DNA of 64,000 bases from Urmitella timonensis (GCA_900120415.1 FQLW01000004.1:1-64000), one strand, 5' to 3'; counted from the stretch's first letter, positions 26,968 through 37,669 are shown. Translations and numbers: made by a program. Notes: generated by a model not told the origin, from the sequence alone.

Positions 26968-28140
26968 ATGCAAGTGGATCTTTATGAATATCAGGCTCGC
27001 AATCTTTTCGACGCATACGGGGTTCCCGTACTACCTGGAATCGTGGTCGAAACCCCCGAAGAAGCTCAAAAAGCTGCCGAAAAACTCGCTCACCCCCTAA
27101 TGGTGGTAAAAGCGCAGGTAAAGACGGGTGGGCGCGGAAAGGCTGGCGGGGTTAAACTTGCTCACACCCCTCAGGAGGCGCGTGAAAAAGCCGAAAAAAT
27201 CTTGGGGATGAACATTAAAGGTCACACTGTGCGTCAGGTACTAATCGCAGCTGGCGCCGATATTGCCTGCGAATATTATTTCTCGATTCTTCTTGACCGC
27301 TCTAACCGCCGCCACCTGGCCATGTGCTCCAAAGAGGGCGGTATGGAGATCGAGCAGTTAGCCAAGGAACGCCCAGAAGCGTTGGCGAAGGTACCTCTGT
27401 CAGCCACCGGAATCGACGAGACGGTAGCGCGCAGTATCCTCAAAGAAGCCGGTTTCGAGGACGAGGAACTCATCTCTAAAGCCACCGCGGTGCTTAAAGG
27501 GCTCTGGAACGTATATCAGGGCGAGGACGCTACTCTAGTAGAAGTAAACCCCCTGGTCTCTACGGTAGAGGGCGAAATAATCGCTTTAGATGGAAAAGTG
27601 ACCCTGGACGATAATGCCCATTTCCGTCATCCCGCTCATGAAGAACTGCTAGATAAACGCACAGAAAATCCTTTGGAAGCCCAGGCTAAAGAAAAAGGCT
27701 TGAACTATGTCCACCTAGATGGGCAAGTGGGAATCATCGGTAATGGCGCTGGTCTGGTGATGTCCACCCTGGACGTAGTGGCCTATGCCGGGGAAGAATA
27801 CGGGGTGAAACCAGCAAACTTCCTGGATATTGGGGGCGGAGCCTCCGCACAGGTAATGGCTGATGGACTGGACGTGATTCTCAGCGACCCTCAGGTGAGG
27901 TCGGTATTTGTAAATGTATTCGGTGGGATAACTGCCTGTGACCAGGTGGCTACCGGAATCGTAAAAGCAATCGAAATCTTGGGCGATAAAGCCACTAAGC
28001 CACTGGTAGTACGCCTAGATGGCAACTCTGTAGAGGTCGGCCGCAAGATTTTAGAGGAAGCGAACCTAGAGCAGGTGACCATGGTGGAAACTATGGATGC
28101 TGGCGCCGCCCAGGCAGATAAACTCGCTGCTGGCTGTTAA
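26968..28140 (+). CDS. sucC: Succinate--CoA ligase subunit beta
   Basis: SucC of 390 residues, the nucleotide-binding subunit of succinyl-CoA synthetase in the TCA cycle. The start [22 protein letters not shown] and the ATP-grasp segment [20 protein letters not shown] are diagnostic. The C-terminal CoA-ligase-like half includes [12 protein letters not shown] and [21 protein letters not shown] sits just before the ATG. sucD follows after 30 bp. icd, at 62.5 kb, is another TCA-cycle gene in the window. Confidence 0.96.
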   Translation: MQVDLYEYQARNLFDAYGVPVLPGIVVETPEEAQKAAEKLAHPLMVVKAQVKTGGRGKAGGVKLAHTPQEAREKAEKILGMNIKGHTVRQVLIAAGADIACEYYFSILLDRSNRRHLAMCSKEGGMEIEQLAKERPEALAKVPLSATGIDETVARSILKEAGFEDEELISKATAVLKGLWNVYQGEDATLVEVNPLVSTVEGEIIALDGKVTLDDNAHFRHPAHEELLDKRTENPLEAQAKEKGLNYVHLDGQVGIIGNGAGLVMSTLDVVAYAGEEYGVKPANFLDIGGGASAQVMADGLDVILSDPQVRSVFVNVFGGITACDQVATGIVKAIEILGDKATKPLVVRLDGNSVEVGRKILEEANLEQVTMVETMDAGAAQADKLAAGC

Positions 28141-28170
28141 GAATCGGTAAAAGCATAAGGAGAAGCAAAT

Positions 28171-29103
28171 ATGTCAGTATTCCTTGATTCCGCAGCCCGG
28201 ATTGTCGTACAGGGGATGACCGGTTCGGAGGGGCGTAAGCACACCCGGCTAATGCTAGGAGCCGGAACTAATGTGGTAGGGGGAACCAACCCCAAGAAAG
28301 CAGGGCAAACGGTCGATTTCGATATTGTCCCCCTGGGTGAGACCGCCAAAAAACGGGGCGTAAAAGCCGGAACAGTTTCGGTGCCGGTATTTGGCACCGT
28401 GAAAGAAGCCATGGAAAAAGAGGGCGCGAATGTTTCGGTAGTGTTCGTCCCTCCGCGTTTCGCTAAAGGGGCAGTACTAGAAGCCGTAGAGGCCGGGATG
28501 CCGCTGATTGTGGTGATTACCGAGGGGATTCCGGTACAGGATTCCACCGAGTTCGTAAATGCCGCCCTGGAAAAGGGGTGCCGGATTATCGGTCCGAACT
28601 GTCCGGGCATTATTACGCCGGGACAGTCCAATGTGGGCATTACCCCCGCCGACATTACTGGTTCTGGACCTATTGGGCTGGTCTCCAAGTCTGGTACTTT
28701 AACCTACCAAATGATGTTTGAGCTGCGCGATATTGGCTTCACCACCTGTATGGGGATTGGCGGTGATCCAGTGGTGGGCACTACCCATATTGACGCGCTA
28801 AAGGCGTTTGAAAATGACCCCGACACCAAGGTAATCGTAATGATTGGCGAAATCGGAGGGGACGCGGAAGAACGCGCCGCCGACTATATCGCCGCTAATG
28901 TCACCAAGCCGGTAATCGCTTATGTAGCGGGCTTTACTGCACCTAAAGGTAAAACCATGGGGCACGCAGGTGCTATCGTCTCCGGTTCGGCGGGGACTGC
29001 CCAAGCCAAGAAAGAAGCCTTGGAAGCCCATGGGGTGAAAGTGGGAAAGACTCCCTCTCAAACTGCCCAGTTGGTGCGGGAAGTCTTCAACGCGCTCCAC
29101 TAG
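28171..29103 (+). CDS. sucD: Succinate--CoA ligase subunit alpha
   Basis: SucD of 310 residues, the CoA-binding and phosphohistidine subunit. The CoA site [22 protein letters not shown]-type loop, [10 protein letters not shown] and the phosphorylated histidine in [15 protein letters not shown] are present. Strong AAGGAGAAG precedes the ATG. It forms a two-gene operon with sucC. In actinobacteria the next gene is normally the DUF6350 membrane protein, as here. Confidence 0.97.
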   Translation: MSVFLDSAARIVVQGMTGSEGRKHTRLMLGAGTNVVGGTNPKKAGQTVDFDIVPLGETAKKRGVKAGTVSVPVFGTVKEAMEKEGANVSVVFVPPRFAKGAVLEAVEAGMPLIVVITEGIPVQDSTEFVNAALEKGCRIIGPNCPGIITPGQSNVGITPADITGSGPIGLVSKSGTLTYQMMFELRDIGFTTCMGIGGDPVVGTTHIDALKAFENDPDTKVIVMIGEIGGDAEERAADYIAANVTKPVIAYVAGFTAPKGKTMGHAGAIVSGSAGTAQAKKEALEAHGVKVGKTPSQTAQLVREVFNALH

Positions 29104-29286
29104 CAGCAAACCTGCTATCTGCCGGTTAGCTAAGATATCGGCATCCGATAGCCGGATTCTCCTACCTAAAAAACTCTGTGGGGGAGGGCGAGCTAGCGGT
29201 ATCTCCCTGACCGATTTCGGATTCTCAGCTACTATATGCGGTGTGCCTAAGCGGTATTTCTTTGAAAAAAGTGGACAATAGTAGAG

Positions 29287-31482
29287 ATGGTGCGGCGTTT
29301 AAATTTTCAAAAATTTCTTCGGCAACCTGCGGGTGCGGGGAAAGGGTCTACCCGTACCTCCACGATTAAGCCCAAGAATCCAAAACGGCCACTAAAAGCG
29401 GGGGCGGGGGAAAAGGGTGTTGCTACCTCGCAAAAAACTCGACGCACCTTTACGGTTAGGATTCAACCGGGAATTACCCGTATGGTGGCAGCTGCTCTCA
29501 TCACCTGCGTTTTTCCTTGGATTATTATCTTGGCTTGCTGCGCGGGAGTTTATTTTTCTACCTCTTCAAATCCGTGGATAGTAGATATTGTCTGGACAGA
29601 TTCCTTGGCGGTGGGTTCTAGTATTTGGGCTTTAGGGTTCGCCACTCCCTTGCATTTCACTCTAGGGAAAGCGGCAACCATGTCGCTTATACCCCTCGGT
29701 TTGTGGATTGCGTACCTATGGTTGGGGGCGCATCTCGCGCACCGTCTCGTCCTCGAAAGTAAAACTATCCTCTGGGTATATCCTCTCGCGCAAGCACTGG
29801 TAGCTACCCTGGTGGGTTTGGTGGTGCGGGGAGCCTATAGCCTGAGTGAACTGTTCTTTTGGGCGCTACTCCACGGTTTCGCTACAGTTATCTACGCTTT
29901 TTATCTTTTTGACCGAGAGCAGCGCCCTAAAGAAGTTAAACCTGCCCTGCGTAACTTTAAATCGCGTCTGAAATACCGTTTAGATTATTTGAATGCGCAA
30001 AGCCGAGCCTTGCGGGCGCGCCTTATCAATCCCGATTACGCCTATAGCCAAGATTTAGAAAACCGCCGTCTGGGAATTGACCGGGACGAACGCAGCTGGG
30101 ACGGAGCTAATAGTACTTGGACGGTTCCCGGTTGGGTGGTGTCCGGAGTTCGCAGTGGCTGGAAAGTGTTTGTGTTCTTCGGTTTCATCACCTTGATTCT
30201 GGTGCTCACTCAAGTGTTTTCGCATTTTTCGGCGGTTGATAAAATCTATGACCTTTACGGAGTTTCCCTAGGGGCAGGGATTTTGATTTGGCTGGCGCAA
30301 TTGCTGTATCTGCCTACTGTGCAAACTTGGGCGCTGACCTGGGTGTTAGGTCCGGGTTTTGCGCAGGGGACTGGTACTGTCCGCTCTCTCACTCAGGTGA
30401 AAGCCGGGCCGATTCCGGCAGTCCCTATTTTGGGGGCGCTGCCAAATCAAACTCCCGGATACTGGGTGTTGGCGCTAATCGTAGCGGGTAGTCTCGTAGT
30501 CGGATATGGGCTTTACACCTCAATGGCGCGCGTAGATTTCTTTTCTCATATAGCGTCTTTCCTGGTTGGGGCGCTTTCTTTTACAGTGCTCACCGCTTGG
30601 TTCTGTTTCCTAGCTTCCGGGTCTATAGGGACGGGGAGAATGTCGGTTTGGGGGGCGCAACCGCTGGCTACTGCCGCTATGGGGTTTATCCTAGTTTGGT
30701 TGCCGATAGTACTGGTAGGAGTGGTTTTGCACCCTCGTGCTCGTGCCTACCTGGCAGATAATTTCTTTAGGGCGAGGAGGGCGAGTTTGCGCGTTAGTCG
30801 CCAAGGGATAGCAGCAGCGAAGGAAAAAGCGAAAGAACTGCACTCCCGAAATCCTCTGAGCGCCGAGGGCGCGGTTACGGATGAGGACGCGGAAGCCGAT
30901 ACGCAGGAAACAGGCGGAGAGGATAGTTCCGCGAAGCCGCAGGCGACCGGAGATAGTGAGGCGCAGGAAGTGCCCTCAGCTGCGAATGAGGTGACGGAAA
31001 CTGAACAAGTAGCGCCACCGTCAGAGCTTCCGATGACAGATTCGGAAACTGTCCCCGCTGGTGAAGGAAATGATAGCGAAGCCAAGTCGGGTAAAAAGAC
31101 TGAAGCTGTCGGTAAAGACAGCGAGGACGCCCTCGAAACTACCGAAAAATCGCAAGCTGACCATGTGGCTAAGCCAGCTGCCCCGTGGCAGAGCCCGGAA
31201 GAAAAGTTTGCGCGCTCTAGGGGAGCCCTGCCGGTAGATACCGAGGAAATAAAAGACCTGGCCACCGATTGGGCAGAGCGCAAAACCGATGAAGTTATTG
31301 CGAAAGAACAGCGGGAATTGGAAAAAATTAAATCTTCTGCCCAGCGCCTCCCGGAAGCAGAATTGACGCGGCCAGTAATAAAACGTTCAGTTTTCAAACG
31401 AGGCCGCTTGCGTGCGGGAAAACCCCGGCGCGGCGCTGACGACACTTCCACCCAAGCCATTGAAATCCCCAACGAAGATTAA
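29287..31482 (+). CDS. DUF6350-type polytopic membrane protein
   Basis: Protein of 731 residues with about eight to ten hydrophobic segments between residues 60 and 490. These are flanked by a basic N-terminus and a long acidic, low-complexity cytoplasmic tail (about 510-650, rich in Glu, Asp, Ser and Ala) ending in another basic patch. Position between sucD and purH, the hydrophobic pattern and the segment ALGFATPLHFTLGKAATMSLIPLG match the actinobacterial DUF6350 family, sometimes called PerM-like. The molecular function is unknown. purN, which usually follows in Streptomyces, is not present here. The start ATG 29287 has a modest GTAGAG upstream. Confidence 0.75.
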   Translation: MVRRLNFQKFLRQPAGAGKGSTRTSTIKPKNPKRPLKAGAGEKGVATSQKTRRTFTVRIQPGITRMVAAALITCVFPWIIILACCAGVYFSTSSNPWIVDIVWTDSLAVGSSIWALGFATPLHFTLGKAATMSLIPLGLWIAYLWLGAHLAHRLVLESKTILWVYPLAQALVATLVGLVVRGAYSLSELFFWALLHGFATVIYAFYLFDREQRPKEVKPALRNFKSRLKYRLDYLNAQSRALRARLINPDYAYSQDLENRRLGIDRDERSWDGANSTWTVPGWVVSGVRSGWKVFVFFGFITLILVLTQVFSHFSAVDKIYDLYGVSLGAGILIWLAQLLYLPTVQTWALTWVLGPGFAQGTGTVRSLTQVKAGPIPAVPILGALPNQTPGYWVLALIVAGSLVVGYGLYTSMARVDFFSHIASFLVGALSFTVLTAWFCFLASGSIGTGRMSVWGAQPLATAAMGFILVWLPIVLVGVVLHPRARAYLADNFFRARRASLRVSRQGIAAAKEKAKELHSRNPLSAEGAVTDEDAEADTQETGGEDSSAKPQATGDSEAQEVPSAANEVTETEQVAPPSELPMTDSETVPAGEGNDSEAKSGKKTEAVGKDSEDALETTEKSQADHVAKPAAPWQSPEEKFARSRGALPVDTEEIKDLATDWAERKTDEVIAKEQRELEKIKSSAQRLPEAELTRPVIKRSVFKRGRLRAGKPRRGADDTSTQAIEIPNED

Positions 31483-31616
31483 CTTTCGCCATCGAAGCCA
31501 GCAGGGTAGACTGGTTTTAACGTGACTGGCGAAAAAGTGGATAACCACTGGGGAACGTAAAAGGACAGTCGCTCGCCTGGGCTGGACAAAGAATGCAACA
31601 AAAGGATTCCCACGTC

Positions 31617-33227
31617 ATGAGCGAAATAAAACCCATTAAACGTGCCCTGGTCAGTGTCTATGATAAAATCGGCCTCGATAAACTGGCGAAAAACCTACAG
31701 GCAGCTGGGGTTGAAATTGTTTCCACCGGTTCTACTGCTCAAGTGATTGCCGCTGCCGGGGTAGCGGTAACCGAAGTTTCCCAGGTAACCGGGTTTCCCG
31801 AATGCCTCGATGGACGGGTAAAAACCCTTCACCCGCTGATTCATGCCGGGATTTTGGCTAACCGGGAGCTTCCTGCCCATGTTGCCCAGCTAGAAGAACT
31901 CAAAGTAACCCCGATTGACCTAGTGGTTTGCAATCTTTATCCCTTCGCCGATACGGTAGCTTCCGGCGCCGGGTTCGCTGATTGTATCGAAAAAATCGAT
32001 ATCGGAGGCCCCTCAATGATTCGGGCGGCCGCCAAGAATCACGCTGATGTAGCGGTGATTGTCGATCCCAGTTCCTACGACGATTTAGCTGCTGCCCTGC
32101 AGCGCGGGGGCTTCACCGCGGCAGAGCGCCGCGAACTTGCAGCTAAGGCTTTTAACCACACCGCTATTTATGACACTCAGATTTCTTCCTGGTTTGCGAA
32201 GCAACTAAAGGGTGAGGACGAGGCTACCGCTAGCAGCGCCCTGCCTAACTTGGAACAGTGGAAACCGCAGCTAAAGGAACTACACAGCTTGCGTTACGGG
32301 GAAAATCCGCATCAAGAGGCAGCTGTCTATCGTTTCACCGATGAAGAGGGAGGCCTGGCGCAGGCAGAACAGCTGGGTGGCAAACCCATGAGCTACAACA
32401 ACTACACTGACGCCGATGCAGCTTGGCGGGCGGCTACCGACCATAGCGAGCCATGCGTGGCGGTAATCAAACACGCCAACCCCTGCGGGATTGCAGTCGC
32501 CGAGGACGTAGCGAAAGCACACCTGCTCGCGCACGGCTGCGACCCGTTATCGGCCTATGGCGGGGTGATTGCCTGTAACCGCGAGGTCACTTTGCAAATG
32601 GCGCAGCAGGTGAAACCGATTTTCACCGAAGTGATTATTGCCCCCGAATATGAAGCAGAGGCACTTGAGCTGCTGCAGACCAAGAAGAATCTGCGGATTT
32701 TGCGGATTGAGGAAGATGCCCCGGTGGAATGGGAGTTCCGGCAGATTAGCGGGGGAGTGCTGGCGCAAACTCGCGACCGCCTGCAGGCCGAGGGCGATAA
32801 TCCCGAAAACTGGACTTTGGCGGCGGGTTCCGCTGCTGATGAAGCTACGCTGGCAGATCTGGTTTTTGCCTGGAAGAGTGTGCGGGCAGTGAAGTCTAAT
32901 GCTATTTTGCTGGCAAAGGATCAGGCCACTGTCGGTATCGGGATGGGGCAAGTGAACCGAGTAGATTCTTGTGCCCTGGCGATTCAACGGGCAAATACCT
33001 TGGGGCAGGCGCCGGAAGGTGAAGCTGCCCCCGAGCGGGCACGCGGCTCGGTGGCTGCCTCCGATGCGTTCTTCCCCTTCGCTGATGGCCCTCAATCCCT
33101 GATTGGGGCAGGCGTGAAAGCCATTGTGCAGCCCGGTGGGTCGATTCGCGACGAAGACACTATCAAAGCCTGTCAAGAAGCCGGCGTAACCCTGTACTTG
33201 ACCGGTACCCGCCATTTCTGGCACTAG
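31617..33227 (+). CDS. purH: Bifunctional AICAR transformylase / IMP cyclohydrolase
   Basis: PurH of 536 residues catalyses the last two steps of IMP synthesis. The N-terminal cyclohydrolase MGS-like domain includes [28 protein letters not shown] and [15 protein letters not shown]. The transformylase domain includes [37 protein letters not shown] and the C-terminal [17 protein letters not shown] use ATG 31617; an earlier in-frame ATG at 31593 would add eight residues. A strong hairpin terminator follows. Confidence 0.96.
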   Translation: MSEIKPIKRALVSVYDKIGLDKLAKNLQAAGVEIVSTGSTAQVIAAAGVAVTEVSQVTGFPECLDGRVKTLHPLIHAGILANRELPAHVAQLEELKVTPIDLVVCNLYPFADTVASGAGFADCIEKIDIGGPSMIRAAAKNHADVAVIVDPSSYDDLAAALQRGGFTAAERRELAAKAFNHTAIYDTQISSWFAKQLKGEDEATASSALPNLEQWKPQLKELHSLRYGENPHQEAAVYRFTDEEGGLAQAEQLGGKPMSYNNYTDADAAWRAATDHSEPCVAVIKHANPCGIAVAEDVAKAHLLAHGCDPLSAYGGVIACNREVTLQMAQQVKPIFTEVIIAPEYEAEALELLQTKKNLRILRIEEDAPVEWEFRQISGGVLAQTRDRLQAEGDNPENWTLAAGSAADEATLADLVFAWKSVRAVKSNAILLAKDQATVGIGMGQVNRVDSCALAIQRANTLGQAPEGEAAPERARGSVAASDAFFPFADGPQSLIGAGVKAIVQPGGSIRDEDTIKACQEAGVTLYLTGTRHFWH

Positions 33228-33340
33228 GCTGATAAGTCGGGGATAGAGACTCGATAATCGCGAGTTTTAGATGCGGTGAATGCAGCATCGGGCTAAGTGA
33301 AAAATTGCTTTGCCGTAGCGGTTAATCTGATTGCGTACTG

Positions 33341-33376
33341 ATAACCTGGGGACGCCGGCAGGCGTCCCCAGGTTAT
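33341..33376 (+). terminator. Terminator after purH
   Basis: ATAACCTGGGGACGCC (33341-33356) pairs perfectly over 16 bp with GGCGTCCCCAGGTTAT (33361-33376) around GGCA, then TTTGATTTT. It ends only 36 bp before the next start codon. Confidence 0.85.
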
Positions 33377-33411
33377 TTTGATTTTCCAGGTGTGCAGTTA
33401 GGAGAGCGCAG

Positions 33412-35541
33412 ATGATTATCGCAGCAACAGATGGTTCCTCCCTCGGAAACCCCGGTGCCGGCGGCTGGTGTTGGTATCTGTCTCCTGATTGTTGGAGCGC
33501 TGGTGGTTTCACGCTAGGAACTAATAATCAGGCAGAACTGATGGCAGTAGCCGATTTACTCACCGAAACTGCGGGTATGAATGATGATTTATTGATCCAG
33601 GCGGACTCCCAGTATGTGATTAATATTTTGACGAAATGGCGGTTCGGCTGGAAGAAAAAGGGATGGAAAACTGGCGGTGGTAAACCGGTAGCCAACCTGG
33701 AACTGGTCAAACGTCTAGATCAGTTACTATCTGACCCTGCCAGGAGGGGCAAAGTTAGCTTCGAATGGGTAAAGGGGCACGCCGGACATCCCCTCAATGA
33801 ACAGGCAGACTCCCATGCCCAGGCGATTGCAAAGGCATACCAGACGGGGACTCCTCGGGAGGCGGATTTCGGGCCAGGCTGGAATACCGGCAAGGAGAAC
33901 GCCGGTGGGCTAGCTTGTGATACCGCAGGTGCTAGCGCCGATAGTTCCGTACAAGAACGGAAGTCAAAAGGACGTCGCGAAACTAACGATCAGCAAAAAC
34001 CTGCCGCTCCGACGTCCCCCCTCGCGCGCCCTCTTTACCCGAAATTAGACCAAAATCCTAACCCCAAAGAATATCGTCAAGGACGTTACCTAATCCGCGA
34101 ACACGTCCTCACTGTCCCCCTTTACCATCCGGAAGTAGCGTTAAACCTATTCCCGAACTCGGCGAAAAATCCGGTAGTAAACCTGGAACGAGGGGCCGAT
34201 ACCCAGGAAACCGGGGTGCAGAGCGAGCTTTTTGCGGTTAATTCCGGCGAACAACCCCGGCCAAAAGCGCCGGGAAACTCCGATATTTCGACATCAGACA
34301 GCCAGTTCCTGCCTCCCTGGGTAGATGCGGAAATCAAGAAAACCAATATCGAAATTTATGCCCGCGAAATCGCCCTTGACGATGAGGAAAACCGTCCCTA
34401 TCTGATTTATTTCCAAGGCGGCCCGGGGTGTAAAGGCTCTCGTCCGGCAGACTGGTCATCTCCCTGGTTTGGCGCTGCCCTGGAAAAATATCGGATAATC
34501 ATGCTTGACCAGCGGGGAACTGGGCGCTCCACCCCGCTCGATAATGTCACTATTCCTGCTCTAGGAAACCGCGCTGGAGCCTGGTTGCGACTGATGCGTG
34601 CCGACCAGATTGTAGGGGACGCCGAAGCACTACGCCGCGCCCTAGGGATAAAAAAATGGACGGTGATGGGGCAAAGTTTCGGTGGCTTTATTATTACCGC
34701 CTATCTGTCTCGCTTTCCCGAGACTATCGAAAAAGCCTATATCACCGGGGGGCTGCCGGGGCTGACCAAGGTAAACCGGATTTACGAGCAAACTTTCGCG
34801 GCCACCGCCCGGCGTTGCCAAGAGTTCTACGCCCTGCCCGGTATGGAAGAAACAGTCCGGCAAACCTGTGCACACGTGCTAGAACACGATGAATACCTGC
34901 CAAATGGAGAAAAACTAACCCCCAATCGGATTAGACAGGTGGGTCTGGAGCTGGGACGCACGCTCGGCCTGGAAAATCTGCGCTACCTGTTCGAGGCGCC
35001 GTTTGTGCAGATTGGGGGTAAACGTCACCTCACCCAAGAATTTTTAGGACAGGTAGGAGGACGAGTCAGTTTTGCTCTGGATCCCCTCTACGCCCTCTTG
35101 CATGAAACTATTTACGGGAACGCGGTTCCGCAAAGCGAAGTGGAACCCACTGCCTGGGCGGCAGATCGGATTCGCGAAAAGGCTCCCGGATTTGCCCAAG
35201 ATTCCGATCCCCTCGATAAGTCTCAACCCTATTACCTTACTGGGGAACATTTTGGTAGCTGGGTGTTTACCCGCGATCCTGCGCTCAAGTCCCTAGCGGA
35301 ACTGGCAGATGATTTGGCGGCGGAAACCGAGTGGCCGGTACTCTATGACCCGCAGAAATTGGCGGAAAACCAAGTTCCGATACATGCAGTGGTTTACCGG
35401 GACGACATTTTCGTTCCCCGCGCCCTATCGCTAAATACCGGCAGGGTTATGGGAGCCAATATCTTGGAGAAAGAGGATTTGCACCACGACGGGCTGCGCG
35501 CCAGCGGAAACCAGATTATTTCCTGGCTGCTATCTAACTAG
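33412..35541 (+). CDS. RNase HI / prolyl aminopeptidase fusion protein
   Basis: A single uninterrupted frame of 709 residues with two unrelated enzyme domains. Residues 1-143 are RNase HI: D7 (ATDGSSLGNPGAGGW), E42 (NNQAELMAV), D65 (QADSQYVI), H123 and D133 (WVKGHAGHPLNEQAD), all catalytic residues present. Residues 144-225 are a low-complexity linker. From about 226 (YLIREHVLTVPLYHP) a peptidase family S33 alpha/beta hydrolase follows: oxyanion FQGGPG (335-339), LDQRGTGRS, nucleophile S422 in GQSFGG, and catalytic His near 692 (HHDGLRASGN). Between HVLTVPL and the next strand a 65-residue insert appears. The fusion is unexpected: one half cleaves RNA in hybrids, the other N-terminal proline. 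It could be a true fusion or a lost stop and start. Confidence 0.85.
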   Translation: MIIAATDGSSLGNPGAGGWCWYLSPDCWSAGGFTLGTNNQAELMAVADLLTETAGMNDDLLIQADSQYVINILTKWRFGWKKKGWKTGGGKPVANLELVKRLDQLLSDPARRGKVSFEWVKGHAGHPLNEQADSHAQAIAKAYQTGTPREADFGPGWNTGKENAGGLACDTAGASADSSVQERKSKGRRETNDQQKPAAPTSPLARPLYPKLDQNPNPKEYRQGRYLIREHVLTVPLYHPEVALNLFPNSAKNPVVNLERGADTQETGVQSELFAVNSGEQPRPKAPGNSDISTSDSQFLPPWVDAEIKKTNIEIYAREIALDDEENRPYLIYFQGGPGCKGSRPADWSSPWFGAALEKYRIIMLDQRGTGRSTPLDNVTIPALGNRAGAWLRLMRADQIVGDAEALRRALGIKKWTVMGQSFGGFIITAYLSRFPETIEKAYITGGLPGLTKVNRIYEQTFAATARRCQEFYALPGMEETVRQTCAHVLEHDEYLPNGEKLTPNRIRQVGLELGRTLGLENLRYLFEAPFVQIGGKRHLTQEFLGQVGGRVSFALDPLYALLHETIYGNAVPQSEVEPTAWAADRIREKAPGFAQDSDPLDKSQPYYLTGEHFGSWVFTRDPALKSLAELADDLAAETEWPVLYDPQKLAENQVPIHAVVYRDDIFVPRALSLNTGRVMGANILEKEDLHHDGLRASGNQIISWLLSN

Positions 35542-35644
35542 GGTAGGTAGTTTCCCCTAGCAGTAGTAGCGGTAGCTAGATTTTAGGGGATACCCAGGTT
35601 AGAGGGGATTTAGCTTTTGCCTGAGGGTTTATCCAGACCGCTGG

Positions 35645-37081
35645 TTAGCGGTGAGAAACAACCACAGTACCTAGCGGAGCCCAGTTATAGAACTGACCGG
35701 CTGCTGATACCGGCATATTTACACAGCCGTGGGATCCACCAGGACCACCCCACCCAAAAGAGCCACGCCAAGGAGCGCCGTGCAGGGCGTATCCTCCTGA
35801 AAAATACATTGCGTAGGGTACATTCGGGGTAGTGTACGGGGTTCCGTCAATGTTAAAACCGCGCATGGTTTTAGAACGATACTTGCGGTCAATAGCAAAG
35901 GTACCCTGAATAGTTGGGGTAGCGGGAGCGCCAGGAACCATAGATACCGGTCCTTTAGTTACAGTAGCTCCCTCGTATCCGGTGACCGTGTAATTTGAAA
36001 GATTTACATCAATCCACTTTTCACCGGGAGCTGCCATATAGGCTAACTTTTCTGCGCCATCAGCAACGGTTTTATCCTTGGTAGTAGCTTTCTCAACTTT
36101 GGTTTCATATGAGGGAGAACTGTCAATCCCATTTGGGAATTTATTGGAGATTTCCTGGGCTACTTTATCGATATTACTTACCGTAACCCCATCTTTTGCT
36201 TCTACCTCGGTTTTTAGTACTTTACCGCCACTATTAACGAAACGTTTTCCATCAACTTTCTTGACTTCAACGGCTTTCTTATTCGCCTCTACCCACTCGT
36301 TTACCGCTTTCTCATTTGCCTGCAGCTTAGCGTTTTTGCTTACGGGGGGGATTTGAGTGAAGCTAATTTTGGTTTTTTGGTCAGCTGTTATTTCTTTGTC
36401 TCCGGCTTTAATAGCCACTTTGGTTTGCAGGTTTTTGGTAGCAAGTTCAGCTAGCTTTTGAGCGGTTTCCAGGTCGGCTAGTGGTTTGACTGCCCCCACG
36501 CTTATCTCTATAGCCTGATCTTTTTGGGTATTCATTACTTTTTCGGCAGCGGTTAGCAGTGCTTTAGTGTCTGCTCCGAAACCGTCCTTTCCGGCAACCG
36601 TCTCAAATCCGGTTCCGTCTTTATTAACTTTTACGCTGGGCTCGGTAGCCGGTTTAGCATCTTTTATTGATTTTGATATTTCTTGCGATAGGGCATTGGT
36701 AATGGCGGGATCTACGGTGTGAGCAATTGGTAGCTTCCGGGAAGTAAATAGGCTGCTCACATAGTCAAAAACACTGCTGCGAGCAGTAGCGTTTTCAGCG
36801 GTGGAAGCAGCGCTAACCCGGTAGCCGATTTCTTGGGGAGTAAAAGATACTTGTTGGATTCCCTTGCCGGAGAAGGTGGCTTTACCGCTGGTTTGGGTTT
36901 TTTCTAGCTGCCGCTGAATTTGGGCAGCAGTCATTCCTGATACTTTAACTTCCCCCACGGTGGTGCCGGGGAGAGCCTTTTTCCCCACAGCGTAGTAAGA
37001 GACGTAGATTGCAAAGGCTGCAATCAATGCCACTAGCACGCCAATGACAATACCGATTGAGATTTTTGCTTTCTTAGACAT
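35645..37081 (-). CDS. L,D-transpeptidase with N-terminal membrane anchor
   Basis: Protein of 478 residues. A short basic start, then a membrane segment at about 8-28, anchors it with the rest outside. Two repeated putative peptidoglycan-binding or VanW-like domains follow (GTTVGEVKVSGMTAAQIQ near residue 40). The C-terminal YkuD domain carries the catalytic SHGCVNMP (H451, C453) and the preceding YALHGAPWRG histidine. It should form 3-3 peptide cross-links or attach proteins to the wall. It is a single gene on the minus strand, diverging from rpmE over a 360-bp gap. The protein is lysine-rich and low in aromatic residues between the domains. Confidence 0.9.
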   Translation of the reverse strand: MSKKAKISIGIVIGVLVALIAAFAIYVSYYAVGKKALPGTTVGEVKVSGMTAAQIQRQLEKTQTSGKATFSGKGIQQVSFTPQEIGYRVSAASTAENATARSSVFDYVSSLFTSRKLPIAHTVDPAITNALSQEISKSIKDAKPATEPSVKVNKDGTGFETVAGKDGFGADTKALLTAAEKVMNTQKDQAIEISVGAVKPLADLETAQKLAELATKNLQTKVAIKAGDKEITADQKTKISFTQIPPVSKNAKLQANEKAVNEWVEANKKAVEVKKVDGKRFVNSGGKVLKTEVEAKDGVTVSNIDKVAQEISNKFPNGIDSSPSYETKVEKATTKDKTVADGAEKLAYMAAPGEKWIDVNLSNYTVTGYEGATVTKGPVSMVPGAPATPTIQGTFAIDRKYRSKTMRGFNIDGTPYTTPNVPYAMYFSGGYALHGAPWRGSFGWGGPGGSHGCVNMPVSAAGQFYNWAPLGTVVVSHR

Positions 37082-37441
37082 TTATACCGATGCTTCCAAA
37101 CTGGCTAATCAAAACAACATCTTTATCCTAACTGTGATTATTAGGTTCGCTACCTCAAGGTTAGGTAAGTATGCTCACAGTGCAGGTAAATAGGTATTCC
37201 TACCCGCTTGACCTGCGGTAACCTTGGTCAAGACCATCTCTTGTTATGAGATTGTTATAAGAAAATTTTTTCGGATAACGAACATGGCGCAGATAGGGAA
37301 ACGCTGAAAGGTAGCCCCGGACACATTTTGTTCTTCTAGCTGGCATTATCTGCGTGAAAGGTGGCATAATCTAATCCGGTTCCGGTTCACCGTTTGTAAC
37401 CCACATTTGGATCCGGGGCTCTTAGAATCCAAGGAGAAATC
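37082..37441. other. Intergenic region between the L,D-transpeptidase gene and rpmE
   Basis: Holds the divergent promoters of the transpeptidase gene (minus) and rpmE (plus). A dyad CTTGACC/GGTCAAG lies at 37207-37232. A tandem TTGTTAT-GAGA-TTGTTAT lies near 37242-37259. A CATAAT near 37365 is the best -10 for rpmE. No gene is seen. Confidence 0.5.
37207..37232. promoter_or_regulatory. Operator-like inverted repeat
   Basis: CTTGACC (37207-37213) and GGTCAAG (37226-37232) form a 7-bp dyad with a 12-bp centre. It is placed between the two divergent genes, so it could bind a regulator of either. No known regulator is assigned. Confidence 0.3.
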
Positions 37442-37660
37442 ATGAAGCAGGGAATCCATCCCGAATATGTCCCTACCACGGTTACTTGTACCTGTGGAAA
37501 CAGTTTTGAAACCCGTTCCACTATTACCTCTGGTGTTATGAGGGTAGATGTGTGCTCGGCTTGCCATCCGTTCTACACCGGTAAGCAAAAGATTATGGAT
37601 ACCGGAGGACGGGTAGCCCGCTTCGAGGCTCGTTACGGAAAACGCAACCGCAACAAATAA
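37442..37660 (+). CDS. rpmE: 50S ribosomal protein L31, zinc-binding form
   Basis: L31 of 72 residues with the zinc ligands of the C+ form: CTCG (C16, C18) and [13 protein letters not shown]. It begins [16 protein letters not shown], typical of the family. AAGGAG precedes the ATG by seven bases. The zinc-bearing form implies that a C-minus paralogue under zinc control could exist elsewhere, but none is in the window. A perfect hairpin terminator follows. Confidence 0.97.
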   Translation: MKQGIHPEYVPTTVTCTCGNSFETRSTITSGVMRVDVCSACHPFYTGKQKIMDTGGRVARFEARYGKRNRNK

Positions 37661-37669
37661 GTTTTAATC

